Part shown: positions 17,942-26,303 of the stretch, piece after piece
How positions within the stretch are numbered: position 1 is the stretch's first letter
How the letters are laid out: each line of letters starts with the position of its first letter
Assembly (NCBI GenBank): GCA_944332705.1
Contig: CALVKM010000006.1
Coordinates: forward strand, 1-55,048
Reading direction: 5' to 3'
DNA from: an uncultured Bacilli bacterium
GTDB lineage: Bacteria > Bacillota_I > Bacilli_A > RF39 > UBA660
DNA length: 55,048 nt
Made by a program: the position numbers and the translations under genes
Notes under the pieces: model-generated
Databases searched by the model: none
What the model was told of the DNA's origin: nothing
The model's input: only the letters and a program-made list of their open reading frames with translations

Positions 17942-18717
17942 AAGTATTTGGAGTAATATTTAAAGATGGCCATAAAACTTATGATTTTAAGGGCGATGAT
18001 GATTTAAAAAAAGATGATTATGTAATTGTAGAAACCGACAAGGGATTACAATATGCTAAAATTAATGCTGTATATCTTGAAAAAGAAGTTAATGATAATT
18101 TAAAAAGTATCATTAGAAAGGTAACTGAAGAAGATGAAAATCAGTATTTAGAAAATTTAAAAGATGCTGAAGTTGCATTAAAAAAGTGTCGTAAGTTTGT
18201 CGAAGAACTGGATTTAAATATGAATGTTTTGAATGCTCAATTTACTTTTGAAAGAACACAATTGTTATTTAACTTTATTGCTGATGAAAGAGTGGATTTT
18301 AGAGAACTTGCTCGTAAACTTGCGGGAGTATATCATACAAGAATTGAACTAAGACAAATTGGAGCTCGAGATAAAGCTCGTGAAATCGGCGGAATAGGTA
18401 TTTGTGGTGGAGAACTTTGTTGTAGAAGATTTCTAAATCAAATGGAAACTATATCAATATCTATGGCTAAAGATCAAAATTTAGCTTTAAATCCTAGTAA
18501 AATTAATGGCGCTTGCGGAAGGTTATTGTGTTGTCTTGCTTATGAAAATCAAAATTATTTAGATAATTTAAAAGATTTGCCGCAGGTTGGTGATGTTATA
18601 AAGACCAAATCTGGTGAAGGAGAAGTAGTAAGTATAGATATATTAAATAGAAAGTGCCAAGTAATGGTAGACAATAATTTAGAGGATTATTATATTGATG
18701 AAGATAGTAAAAAATGA
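17938..18717 (+). CDS. ricT: RicT/YaaT PSP1-domain protein
   Basis: 259 residues. PSP1 domain with the two conserved cysteine clusters GICGGELCC and ACGRLLCC (about residues 157-200) that hold Fe-S clusters in the RicAFT complex. In B. subtilis this complex promotes RNA maturation by RNase Y and affects Spo0A phosphorylation. It overlaps holB by 4 bp and trmN6 by 20 bp. Position after holB matches Bacillus. Confidence 0.93.
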   Translation: MKVFGVIFKDGHKTYDFKGDDDLKKDDYVIVETDKGLQYAKINAVYLEKEVNDNLKSIIRKVTEEDENQYLENLKDAEVALKKCRKFVEELDLNMNVLNAQFTFERTQLLFNFIADERVDFRELARKLAGVYHTRIELRQIGARDKAREIGGIGICGGELCCRRFLNQMETISISMAKDQNLALNPSKINGACGRLLCCLAYENQNYLDNLKDLPQVGDVIKTKSGEGEVVSIDILNRKCQVMVDNNLEDYYIDEDSKK

Positions 18718-19396
18718 TTTATTTGATTATAAAAATCGTTATATCTATCAAGATAAAGATGGTTTTAAGTTTTCACTAGATTCTATATTACTAGCGGAAT
18801 ATCCGCATGTTAAAGATAATTTAAAAATACTTGATATGTGTAGTGGTAATGCAGCAATTCCTTTAATAATTTCGGCAAAAACTAAAAGTAATATTGTAGC
18901 TTTTGAAATACAAGAAGAAATTGCAGCTTTAGCTAAAAAATCTGTAGAGTTAAATAAATTAGAAAACCAAATAGAAGTAATAAATGATGATGTTAATAAC
19001 ATTGCTAAATATTTTAATAAAGAATATTTTGATATAATAGTGTGTAATCCTCCTTATTTTAAAAATAATAGTAGTATACACAATAAAGAGGAAATAAAGG
19101 CAATTGCTAGACATGAAATAAAAATAAATTTAGAACAAATATTTAAAATAAGTTTTGATTATTTAAAAAATAATGGTATATTATATATGTCGCATCGAGC
19201 TGATAGATTAGATGAAATAATTAATATAGCCACAAAATATAATTTAAATGTTAAAGAACTTATATTAGTTCAAACTAAAAATAGTGATATTTCGATGATT
19301 TTGGTTAAATGTATTAAAAATAGTAAAAATGGAATAAAGATAAAAGTATTAGATGTTAGTAAGTGTAGTACTTATCAACATATTTTTGAGAGGTAA
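18698..19396 (+). CDS. tRNA1(Val) (adenine37-N6)-methyltransferase, YabB/TrmN6
   Basis: About 232 residues from ATG 18698 within the end of ricT. Rossmann methyltransferase with glycine-type SAM motif LDMCSGNAAIPL and the N6-adenine catalytic motif NPPYF (about residues 112-116). The N-terminal DLFDYKNRYIYQDKDGFKFSLDSILLA is characteristic of the YabB/TrmN6 group. In Bacillus yabB lies in the same place, between the holB operon genes. Confidence 0.9.
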   Translation: MKIVKNDLFDYKNRYIYQDKDGFKFSLDSILLAEYPHVKDNLKILDMCSGNAAIPLIISAKTKSNIVAFEIQEEIAALAKKSVELNKLENQIEVINDDVNNIAKYFNKEYFDIIVCNPPYFKNNSSIHNKEEIKAIARHEIKINLEQIFKISFDYLKNNGILYMSHRADRLDEIINIATKYNLNVKELILVQTKNSDISMILVKCIKNSKNGIKIKVLDVSKCSTYQHIFER

Positions 19397-19398
19397 TA

Positions 19399-19950
19399 AT
19401 GAAGTTAATTGTTGGTATTGGAAATTTTGGTCGGGAGTATGATTTTACAAGACATAATGTCGGTTTTATGATAATCGATAATTTTTTGGGTAAAATAAAA
19501 TATCAAGAAAAGTTTGAAGCACTTTATAAAAAGATGGATATCAACGGAGAAATTGTGTATTTTATAAAGCCTTTAACTTATGTAAATAATTCGGGTATTG
19601 CGGTTGGAAAATATGTTAAATATTTTAATATAGATATTGATGATTTATTAGTTATTCAAGATGATTTAGATGAACCTGTTGGAAAATATAAATTAAAGAA
19701 ACATAGTAGCAGCGGTGGTCATAATGGAATAAAGTCAATTATTAAGGCCTTAAATAGTGAAGATTTTTTAAGACTTAAAGTAGGTATTAGAAATGAACAT
19801 GTGGGAGATACAATAGATTTTGTTTTAGGAAAATTTAGTAAAAAAGAATTAAGTATAATGGATGAAAATATGGATACATTTAAAGAAATTATAAATTCTT
19901 TTATAAATAATGGAGCTGATGCAACAATGAATAAATACAATTCGAGGTAA
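19399..19950 (+). CDS. pth: Peptidyl-tRNA hydrolase
   Basis: 183 residues. GIGNFGREYDFTRHNVGF carries the catalytic His (about residue 20) and substrate-binding Asn; DDLDEPVGKYKLK holds the conserved Asp; GGHNGIKSII contains another Asn. It releases peptidyl-tRNAs from stalled ribosomes. Start is 2 bp after the preceding stop. Followed at once by mfd, as in Bacillus. Confidence 0.96.
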   Translation: MKLIVGIGNFGREYDFTRHNVGFMIIDNFLGKIKYQEKFEALYKKMDINGEIVYFIKPLTYVNNSGIAVGKYVKYFNIDIDDLLVIQDDLDEPVGKYKLKKHSSSGGHNGIKSIIKALNSEDFLRLKVGIRNEHVGDTIDFVLGKFSKKELSIMDENMDTFKEIINSFINNGADATMNKYNSR

Positions 19951-19952
19951 TT

Positions 19953-22900
19953 ATGCAATTTTTAGATGAGTATTTTTTATATGATATTGGTAGTGAAATT
20001 TCTGGTTTAACGAGTGAGTTAAACATTTTTTACTTGCAAAAATTATTAGAAAAACATAATAGAAATATAATAGTACTTACAAGTTCTTTATATGAAGCTA
20101 ATAAGATATATAATGATTTAAGTAATATAATGGATAATACTTGTTTTTTTCCAATGGATGATTTTTTATCTTCCATGATTATTGCTGCATCACCAGAGTT
20201 AAAATATAAAAGATTAGAAACACTAGATAAACTTAAAAGTGATGATAAACATATAGTAGTTACTAATTTAATGGGATATTTAAAGTTTTTGCCAAAGGTT
20301 GGTACGCAGAACATTATAGAAATTAATGTAGGAGATACAATTCGAAGAGATGATTTAGTTAATAAACTAAGTGAACTTGGATATAAAGTAGATTCTTTAG
20401 TTACAGCAAGTGGAGAAATGGCGGTTCGGGGATTTATTGTAGATATTTATCCAATTGAAGAGAGACATCCAATTAGAATAGAATTTGATGGAAATGTTAT
20501 AGAATCTATTAGATATTTTGATGAAAATAATCAATTATCTTTTGGAAATTTAAATAATATTAAAGTAAAAGCTATTGAAGAAGTCGCAACAGATGAAGTA
20601 AGTAGTTTATTTGATTATGCTAAAAATCCTCTTGTGGTTTATATAGATTGGGAACAAATAAAAGCTTCATACAAAAAATTATGTGAAGATATAATAGAAT
20701 ATAAGGAAAAAAATGAAATAAATGATAAATTAATGTATGAACTTGAGGATATAAGAGATTTTGATAAAATATATGTTAATTTAATAAATAGTGGTAAAAA
20801 TGATTTACATGCTAAATCAATAATAAATTATAATTCTAATTTTGAAAAATTAGTTAGTGATTACTATGGTTGGAAAAAGCAAGGAAAAGAAGTTTATTTT
20901 TATTTAAGTAATGATGGAGAAATAAAAACTATTAAAGAATATATACCTGATGCTAGTATTGTAAAACAAATGATTAATCATGGATTTATATTAGATAAAT
21001 ATGTTGTAATATCAGAATTTGATATTGAAAATACTAATCATCAAGTAAATAATTATAAAAATAATTTTCATATTGGTAAAAAAGTTAAAGATTATAATCA
21101 ATTAGAAAAGGGAGATTATGTTGTTCATATTGCCCATGGTATTGGTAAATATCAAGGCATTACTACTTTAACTGTGCGGAGTGTAGAGAAGGATTTTTTA
21201 ACAATAGAATATCTTGGGGGAGATAAAATATATGTACCTGTTGAAAAAATAAGTACAATTTATAAATATACCGGCAAAGATGGAGTAGTGCCAAAACTTA
21301 ATAGTTTAAGTTCTAATGCTTGGGAAAAAACTAAAAAATATGTTCAAGGTAAGATAAAAGATATTTCAGAGGAATTAATTAGATTATATAAAGAAAGACT
21401 AGCTTTAAAAAAGATTCCTTATAAAGATTATCCAGAAGAAAAAATATTTGCAAGTAGCTTTAAATATACTTTAACTAAAGATCAACAAAAAAGTATAATT
21501 GATATTGATAGTGATTTAAAAAGTGATATACCAATGGATCGACTTTTATGTGGTGATGTAGGTTTTGGTAAAACAGAAGTAGCAATGCGAGCTATGTTTA
21601 AAACTATTGTCAATAATCATCAAGTTATGTATTTATGTCCAACGACAATTTTATCAAAACAACAATATAATGTAGCAATAGATAGATTTAAAGATTGGCC
21701 GGTCTCTATTAAGCTACTTAATAGATATACATCAGTAAAAGAAACACATCAAATTATAGATGATTTTAAAAATGGCAAAATTGATATTTTATTTGGAACA
21801 CACCGCATTTTAAGTGAAGATGTAAAACCTAAAGATTTAGGATTGTTAGTTGTAGATGAAGAACAAAGATTTGGAGTAACTCATAAAGAAAAGATTAAAC
21901 AACTAAAAAAAGATGTCAATGTACTAACTTTAAGTGCCACTCCAATTCCTAGAACTTTGAAAATGGCTTTATCGGGCTTAAGAAATTTATCAATTATTGA
22001 TACTCCACCAGTTAATAGATATCCAGTGCAAACTTATGTGGTGGCAGAAGATGACTTACTTATTAAAGATGCTATTTATAAAGAACTTGCTCGGGGTGGT
22101 CAAACATTCATTTTATATAACCGGGTTGAGACAATACTTGATTATGTTAATCATATACATACTTTGGTACCTGATGCGAGGATTACTTATGCTCATGGCA
22201 AAATGGATAAATATGAAATGGATAGAGTTATGGAAGATTTTATACAAAACAAATATGATATTTTAGTATGTACAACTATTATAGAAAGTGGTATAGATAT
22301 ACCAAATGTTAATACTTTAATTATTCATGATGCCGATAATTTTGGTCTTTCCCAACTTTATCAAATTAGAGGTCGAGTGGGTAGAAGTGATAGAATTGCC
22401 TATGCTTATTTAATGTATGAAAAAAGCAAATTATTAAATGAAATTGCTATTAAAAGACTTAATACAATTAAGGAATTTACGGAACTTGGTAGTGGTTATA
22501 AAATTGCTATGCGGGATTTAAGTATTAGAGGAGCTGGGGATATTTTTGGTGCCTCCCAAGCGGGTTTTGTTGATAGTGTAGGTATCAATTTATATATGAA
22601 AATGATTGAAGATGAACTGGCAAGAGCACAAGGAATGGAAGTTCCCGAAGAAGATACATCTAATAAGTCACTACTTAATGTTACAACTCACATCAGTGAT
22701 AATTATGTATCAGATGAAGATATAAAAATTGAAATTCATCAAAAAATTAATGAAATCGATTCATATGATAAACTCCTTGAAATAAAAAATGAACTAGAAG
22801 ATAGATTTGGTCAAGTAACAGATGAAATGCTTGTTTATATGTATGAAGAATGGTTTGAAAAAATTGCTCAAAAATATAATATTAAAGAGGTTGTTCAAAC

Positions 22901-23102
22901 AGATAGATTAGTGGAAGTTACTTTGCCGGAGGAAGTTTCTAATAATATTAAAGGAGATAAATTATTAATGGAAGCTATGAGTTTAACAAAATACTTTAAT
23001 ATTAGTTATAAAAATAATAAGATAAAAATTACTTTATATATTAAACAGTTAGAAAAACATTTTATATTTTATTTAGTAACATTATTAGAACATGTTTTAT
23101 AG
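19953..23102 (+). CDS. mfd: Transcription-repair coupling factor Mfd
   Basis: 1049 residues. UvrB-like module at the N-terminus, RNA-polymerase-interacting domain starting KGDYVVHIAHGIGKYQGI (about residue 388), then a RecG-like translocase: GDVGFGKTEVA (Walker A), VVDEEQRFGV (DEEQ box), LSATPIPRTLKMAL and IIESGIDIPNVNT/RGRVGRSD. It displaces stalled RNA polymerase and recruits UvrA. N-terminal UvrA-contact region is shorter than in E. coli (1148). A promoter-like TATAAT and hairpin follow at once. Confidence 0.97.
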   Translation: MQFLDEYFLYDIGSEISGLTSELNIFYLQKLLEKHNRNIIVLTSSLYEANKIYNDLSNIMDNTCFFPMDDFLSSMIIAASPELKYKRLETLDKLKSDDKHIVVTNLMGYLKFLPKVGTQNIIEINVGDTIRRDDLVNKLSELGYKVDSLVTASGEMAVRGFIVDIYPIEERHPIRIEFDGNVIESIRYFDENNQLSFGNLNNIKVKAIEEVATDEVSSLFDYAKNPLVVYIDWEQIKASYKKLCEDIIEYKEKNEINDKLMYELEDIRDFDKIYVNLINSGKNDLHAKSIINYNSNFEKLVSDYYGWKKQGKEVYFYLSNDGEIKTIKEYIPDASIVKQMINHGFILDKYVVISEFDIENTNHQVNNYKNNFHIGKKVKDYNQLEKGDYVVHIAHGIGKYQGITTLTVRSVEKDFLTIEYLGGDKIYVPVEKISTIYKYTGKDGVVPKLNSLSSNAWEKTKKYVQGKIKDISEELIRLYKERLALKKIPYKDYPEEKIFASSFKYTLTKDQQKSIIDIDSDLKSDIPMDRLLCGDVGFGKTEVAMRAMFKTIVNNHQVMYLCPTTILSKQQYNVAIDRFKDWPVSIKLLNRYTSVKETHQIIDDFKNGKIDILFGTHRILSEDVKPKDLGLLVVDEEQRFGVTHKEKIKQLKKDVNVLTLSATPIPRTLKMALSGLRNLSIIDTPPVNRYPVQTYVVAEDDLLIKDAIYKELARGGQTFILYNRVETILDYVNHIHTLVPDARITYAHGKMDKYEMDRVMEDFIQNKYDILVCTTIIESGIDIPNVNTLIIHDADNFGLSQLYQIRGRVGRSDRIAYAYLMYEKSKLLNEIAIKRLNTIKEFTELGSGYKIAMRDLSIRGAGDIFGASQAGFVDSVGINLYMKMIEDELARAQGMEVPEEDTSNKSLLNVTTHISDNYVSDEDIKIEIHQKINEIDSYDKLLEIKNELEDRFGQVTDEMLVYMYEEWFEKIAQKYNIKEVVQTDRLVEVTLPEEVSNNIKGDKLLMEAMSLTKYFNISYKNNKIKITLYIKQLEKHFIFYLVTLLEHVL

Positions 23103-23110
23103 TATAATTT

Positions 23111-23154
23111 AAAAAATTCATTCCACACTATAAAAGAAGTGGAGTGAATTTTTT
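23111..23154 (+). promoter_or_regulatory. Long hairpin overlapping the spoVT ribosome-binding site and start
   Basis: AAAAAATTCA-T-TCCAC (23111-23126) pairs with GTGGA-G-TGAATTTTTT (23139-23154): about 16 bp including one G-U pair. The 3' arm contains the GGAG ribosome-binding site, and its T-tract runs into the TTG start codon at 23153. A TATAAT lies at 23103-23108, so a transcript from there would start with this hairpin. It can act as mfd terminator and as a translational block for spoVT. Confidence 0.65.
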
Positions 23155-23647
23155 GAAATCAACTGGTGTTACTAGAAAAATAGATGATTTAGGAAGAGTT
23201 GTAATTCCTAAAGAAATTAGAAAAAATTTAGGTATTAGAGATGGAGAAAGTTTAGAAATATTTACAGAAGAAGATAGTATTATATTAAAAAAACATTCAG
23301 AAATAGAGAAGTTTGAAGATTTAGGTAAAAAATTATCAGATTTAATTGAAAGTATTTTTAAAGTTGATGTAATAATTACTGATAGAGAAAAGGTTATTGC
23401 ATCAACAAAAGGTGATGAATTAATTAATAAGTTGCTTGATGAAGAATTAATTTATTTAATTGATAATAGAGAAGAGTTTGTGGGAAGAAAAGATATTTTA
23501 GGTAATATAGGTAATGTTACGATTGTGCCAATCATTGCATCGATTGATTCTTTAGGTTTAATTATTTTAATTAGTAATGATGATTTAGATTTAAAAAATA
23601 TTGCTAGATTTATGGCTAAAATTTTATCAGAAAAATTAAATATTTAA
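23153..23647 (+). CDS. spoVT: Stage V sporulation protein T (AbrB-family regulator)
   Basis: About 164 residues from TTG 23153, 8 nt after GGAG; the reading begins KSTGVTRKIDDLGRVVIPKE, matching MKATGIVRRIDDLGRVVIPKE of Bacillus. The N-terminal swapped-hairpin AbrB domain (1-50) binds DNA. The C-terminal GAF-like domain (about 55-160) holds DVIITDREKVIAS and IVPIIAS. SpoVT modulates sigma-G genes in the forespore. The mfd-spoVT order is as in Bacillus. The start lies inside a stable hairpin. Confidence 0.92.
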   Translation: MKSTGVTRKIDDLGRVVIPKEIRKNLGIRDGESLEIFTEEDSIILKKHSEIEKFEDLGKKLSDLIESIFKVDVIITDREKVIASTKGDELINKLLDEELIYLIDNREEFVGRKDILGNIGNVTIVPIIASIDSLGLIILISNDDLDLKNIARFMAKILSEKLNI

Positions 23648-23652
23648 ATATC

Positions 23653-23754
23653 TTGCAATTTAAGTAAACTTATGCTATATTATAAATGAAGTTACCCGTT
23701 CTGGGTAGCATCGAAAGGGTTCGACGCTACATTTTACTTGTTGGCGTCTTTTTT
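23653..23754 (+). ncRNA. Candidate antisense RNA (antitoxin) with promoter and terminator
   Basis: TTGCAA (23653-23658), 17-bp spacer, TATATT (23676-23681) predict a start near 23689. A terminator GACGC (23723-23727) / GCGTC (23744-23748) with T-tract to 23754 ends the RNA after about 60 nt. Inside are two small hairpins (ACCC/GGGT and GTAGC/GCTAC). The RNA is complementary to the 3' end of the small minus-strand gene, including its stop codon, as in txpA/RatA-type pairs. Confidence 0.6.
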
Positions 23755-23817
23755 CTTGTCAGCAATGATTGCTAGAACAAGAATTATAACTACTTGAAGA
23801 AAAATGTCTTCTTTCAT
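23734..23817 (-). CDS. Small hydrophobic peptide, candidate type I toxin
   Basis: 27 residues: a charged start MKEDIF, a hydrophobic core LQVVIILVLAIIA (about residues 7-19) and a charged end DKKKDANK, the usual plan of membrane-acting type I toxins. An AAGGAG site lies at 23835-23830. A two-codon leader ATG-CAA-TGA (23822-23814) has ideal spacing to that site, and its stop overlaps the toxin start as ATGA, so expression may need translational coupling. A CCTCCTT sequence in the leader near 23868 can pair with AAGGAG and hide it. No close named family is recognised; Fst- and TxpA-like peptides share only the layout. Confidence 0.6.
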   Translation of the reverse strand: MKEDIFLQVVIILVLAIIADKKKDANK

Positions 23818-23918
23818 TGCATTATCACGCTCCTTTACAGGATAACCTTCCTATACCCCCCCGAAGAAGGAGGAAAGTCGGACAACACGATGCCTCACCA
23901 AAACGAGTAACGGTTTTT

Positions 23919-23947
23919 ATTCTAAATGGAAAATATTAAAATAGCAA
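23919..23947 (-). promoter_or_regulatory. Promoter of the small hydrophobic peptide gene
   Basis: Minus-strand TTGCTA (23947-23942), 17-bp spacer, TAGAAT (23924-23919). Predicted start near 23912 gives a leader of about 95 nt with base-pairing potential around the ribosome-binding site. Confidence 0.6.
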
Positions 23948-23956
23948 GAAAAATCG

Positions 23957-23973
23957 TTCGACAAAAAACGACA
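23957..23973 (-). promoter_or_regulatory. Tandem Spo0A-like boxes upstream of the small peptide gene
   Basis: On the minus strand TGTCGTT then, after 3 bp, TGTCGAA, ending 9 bp before the -35 element. One box is perfect and one has a mismatch. The 3-bp gap matches the oriC pair at 3088. Confidence 0.45.
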
Positions 23974-24046
23974 TAAATCGGGTTATCTGTTTAAATTCTC
24001 ATGTAATTTAGGTAAATAGTATTTGGTAATTTTTTTGAAAAAAATG

Positions 24047-24282
24047 TTGCTAGATAAAAAAATATGTGTTAAACTATGTTTAGTTTAACTGTGAAGGAAA
24101 TAGTAGATATGGGATTTTTTTAGAGAGTTCTTGGATGGTGGAAAAGAATAAATGAACATATCGAACATGGCTCTGGAGTTAAAACCGGAATATTTCCGTT
24201 ATCAATTAAAGTGCATGATAAATCATGAATTAAGGTGGTACCGCGGGTTTAACTCGTCCTTTAATTTATGATTTTTTATTTT
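24047..24282 (+). promoter_or_regulatory. T-box riboswitch (methionine-specific candidate)
   Basis: Promoter TTGCTA-17-TAAACT (24047-24075). The leader has the T-box core AAGGTGGTACCGCGG (24232-24246), an AGAGAG Stem I element near 24123, and a specifier-like GAACATGG near 24162 reading ATG (Met). The terminator pairs the A/T-rich arm near 24217 with CCTTTAATTTATGATTTTTT (from 24258). Uncharged tRNA-Met would stabilise the antiterminator and turn on dut-metG-tatD. Codon assignment rests on the gene context as well as the sequence. Confidence 0.9.
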
Positions 24283-24292
24283 GGAGGTTTCT

Positions 24293-24787
24293 ATGCGTGG
24301 ATTTGAAAAAATAAGTTTTGCGGAATTTAGAAAAGCATTTGGGAATGATAAAGAATTATATCAAGAATTTAATTTACCTAGGAGAAGTTCTAAACATAGT
24401 GCCGGATATGATTTTTTGGCAGTTAAAGATTATGTAATTAGACCCAAAGAAATATTAAAGATTCCTACTGGAGTAAAGGCGCGAATGCAAGGCGACGAAG
24501 TTTTGTTAATTGTAGTTCGTAGCAGTATGGGATTTAAATATAATGTAAGACTTACCAATCAAGTTGGAGTAATCGATAGTGATTTTTATAATAATATAGA
24601 TAATGAAGGACATATTTTTATATCTCTGCAAAATGAAGGAGATAAAGATTATGTTATTGAGAAGGGTGAAGCTTATGCCCAAGGAATATTTATGAAATAT
24701 TTATTAAGTGATGATGATACTGCCAAAGGTATACGAATCGGTGGCCTTGGAAGCAGTAATAAAAGGAAGGATGATGAAAATGAATAA
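24293..24787 (+). CDS. dut: dUTP diphosphatase-like protein
   Basis: About 164 residues from ATG 24293 (GGAGG at 24283-24287). The motifs of trimeric dUTPases are present in order: AGYDF, VRSSMG, GVIDSDFYNN (catalytic Asp), GEAYAQGIF and the C-terminal RIGGLGSS P-loop-like motif. The Tyr normally found in motif 3 is Phe here, and the N-terminus is about 30 residues longer than in minimal dUTPases. It hydrolyses dUTP to dUMP and PPi, keeping uracil out of DNA. It overlaps metG and shares its T-box leader. Confidence 0.85.
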   Translation: MRGFEKISFAEFRKAFGNDKELYQEFNLPRRSSKHSAGYDFLAVKDYVIRPKEILKIPTGVKARMQGDEVLLIVVRSSMGFKYNVRLTNQVGVIDSDFYNNIDNEGHIFISLQNEGDKDYVIEKGEAYAQGIFMKYLLSDDDTAKGIRIGGLGSSNKRKDDENE

Positions 24788-26303
24788 AAAATTTTATATA
24801 ACAACTCCAATATATTATCCAAGTGCTAATTTTCATATTGGACATTGTTACACAACTATTGCAGCAGATGCAATAGCCAGATTTAAAAGATTAGAAGGTT
24901 TTGATGTTTTCTTCCAAACAGGAACTGATGAACATGGAGCAAAAATTGCTCAAAAAGCAGCAGAAGCTGGAGTAACTCCAAAAGAATATGTTGATAAAAT
25001 AATTGAAAATGCTAAAGATTTATGGAAGTCTTTAGATATTTCTTATGATTATTTTATTAGAACAACAGATGAACAACATATAAAAGGTGTTCAAGCAATA
25101 TTTAAAAAATTATATGATCAAGGTGATATTTATAAAGGAGAATACAAAGGACTTTATTGTGTTCCTTGTGAATCTTTTTGGACTAATTCTCAACTTGTTG
25201 ATGGTAAATGTCCAGATTGTGGTAGAGAAGTAAAAGAAGTTACTGAAGAAGCTTACTTCTTTAGATTATCAAAATATCAAGATAAATTAATCGAAATTTA
25301 TGATAAAAATCCTAACTTTATTTTACCAATTACAAGGAAGAATGAGCTTGTAAATAACTTTATTAAACCAGGATTAGAAGATTTATGTGTATCAAGAACT
25401 TCTGTTAAATGGGGAATACCAGTAGATTTTGATCCTAAACATGTTGTATATGTATGGATTGATGCATTATCTAACTATATTACTTCATTAGGTTATCCAG
25501 ATGAAAATGCCGAATTGTTTAAAAAATATTGGCCAGCAGACATTCATTTAGTTGGTAAAGAAATTACAAGATTTCATGCTATCATCTGGCCGGCGCTTCT
25601 TATGGCTTTAGGAATTGATACACCTAAACAAGTATTTGGTCATGGTTGGTTAATAATTAATGGTGGAAAAATTTCTAAATCTTTAGGTAATTATAAAGAT
25701 CCAAGAGAATATATTGATGCTTATGGTATTGATGCGGTAAGATATTTTGTTTTAAGAGAAGTACCTTTCGGTGCTGATGGAACATTCTCTGAAGAAGCTT
25801 TAATTAATAGAACTAATGCCGATTTAGTAAATAATTTAGGAAATTTATTTAATAGAACTGTATCTATGGCTCATAAATATTTTAGTGGTTTAGTAGAAAA
25901 TAAAGAAGTTTTAGAAGATTATGATAACTCTCTAATAGATTCAGTTAATAATTTAGATAAAGTTTTAAATGAAAAAATGGATGGTTTAAAAATTAATGAA
26001 GCATTAGATGAATTATTTGATGTATTTAGAAAATGTAATAAATATATTGATGAAGCAACTCCTTGGGTACTAGCTAAAGATGAAACAAAACAAGATAGAT
26101 TAGAAACAGTGCTTTTCAATTTACTAGAATCAATTAGAGTTGCAACTGTATACTTACAAGCTTATTTACCTGATACAGCAAAAAAAATATTTGAAGTATT
26201 AAATACAGATAAAACAACATACGAAAATAATACATTTAATAAAGATAATAAATATAATTTAAATGAACCAATTCATCTATTTGATAGAATTGAGGTAAAA
26301 TAA
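24780..26303 (+). CDS. metG: Methionyl-tRNA synthetase
   Basis: About 507 residues. The ATG at 24780 is 9 nt after AGGAAGG; earlier in-frame ATGs lie within or too near that site. Class I signature HIGH appears as HIGHCY after TPIYYPSANF, and KMSKS as KISKSLGN. A zinc knuckle with CVPCESFW...CPDCGRE is present. The C-terminal tRNA-binding (EMAP-like) extension is absent, as in the short bacterial form. It overlaps dut by 8 bp and tatD by 1 bp. Confidence 0.96.
   Translation: MNKKFYITTPIYYPSANFHIGHCYTTIAADAIARFKRLEGFDVFFQTGTDEHGAKIAQKAAEAGVTPKEYVDKIIENAKDLWKSLDISYDYFIRTTDEQHIKGVQAIFKKLYDQGDIYKGEYKGLYCVPCESFWTNSQLVDGKCPDCGREVKEVTEEAYFFRLSKYQDKLIEIYDKNPNFILPITRKNELVNNFIKPGLEDLCVSRTSVKWGIPVDFDPKHVVYVWIDALSNYITSLGYPDENAELFKKYWPADIHLVGKEITRFHAIIWPALLMALGIDTPKQVFGHGWLIINGGKISKSLGNYKDPREYIDAYGIDAVRYFVLREVPFGADGTFSEEALINRTNADLVNNLGNLFNRTVSMAHKYFSGLVENKEVLEDYDNSLIDSVNNLDKVLNEKMDGLKINEALDELFDVFRKCNKYIDEATPWVLAKDETKQDRLETVLFNLLESIRVATVYLQAYLPDTAKKIFEVLNTDKTTYENNTFNKDNKYNLNEPIHLFDRIEVK

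Noticed and set aside
21997..22266. Overlapping plus-strand reading frame inside mfd
   Set aside because: It lies wholly within the conserved helicase motifs of mfd in another frame and has no ribosome-binding site.
23690..23910. Resemblance to tmRNA (GGGTTCGACGCTAC) or RNase P RNA (GAGGAAAGTC)
   Set aside because: The matches are short, the remaining conserved cores of both RNAs are absent, and the region is better explained by the convergent small peptide gene and antisense RNA.
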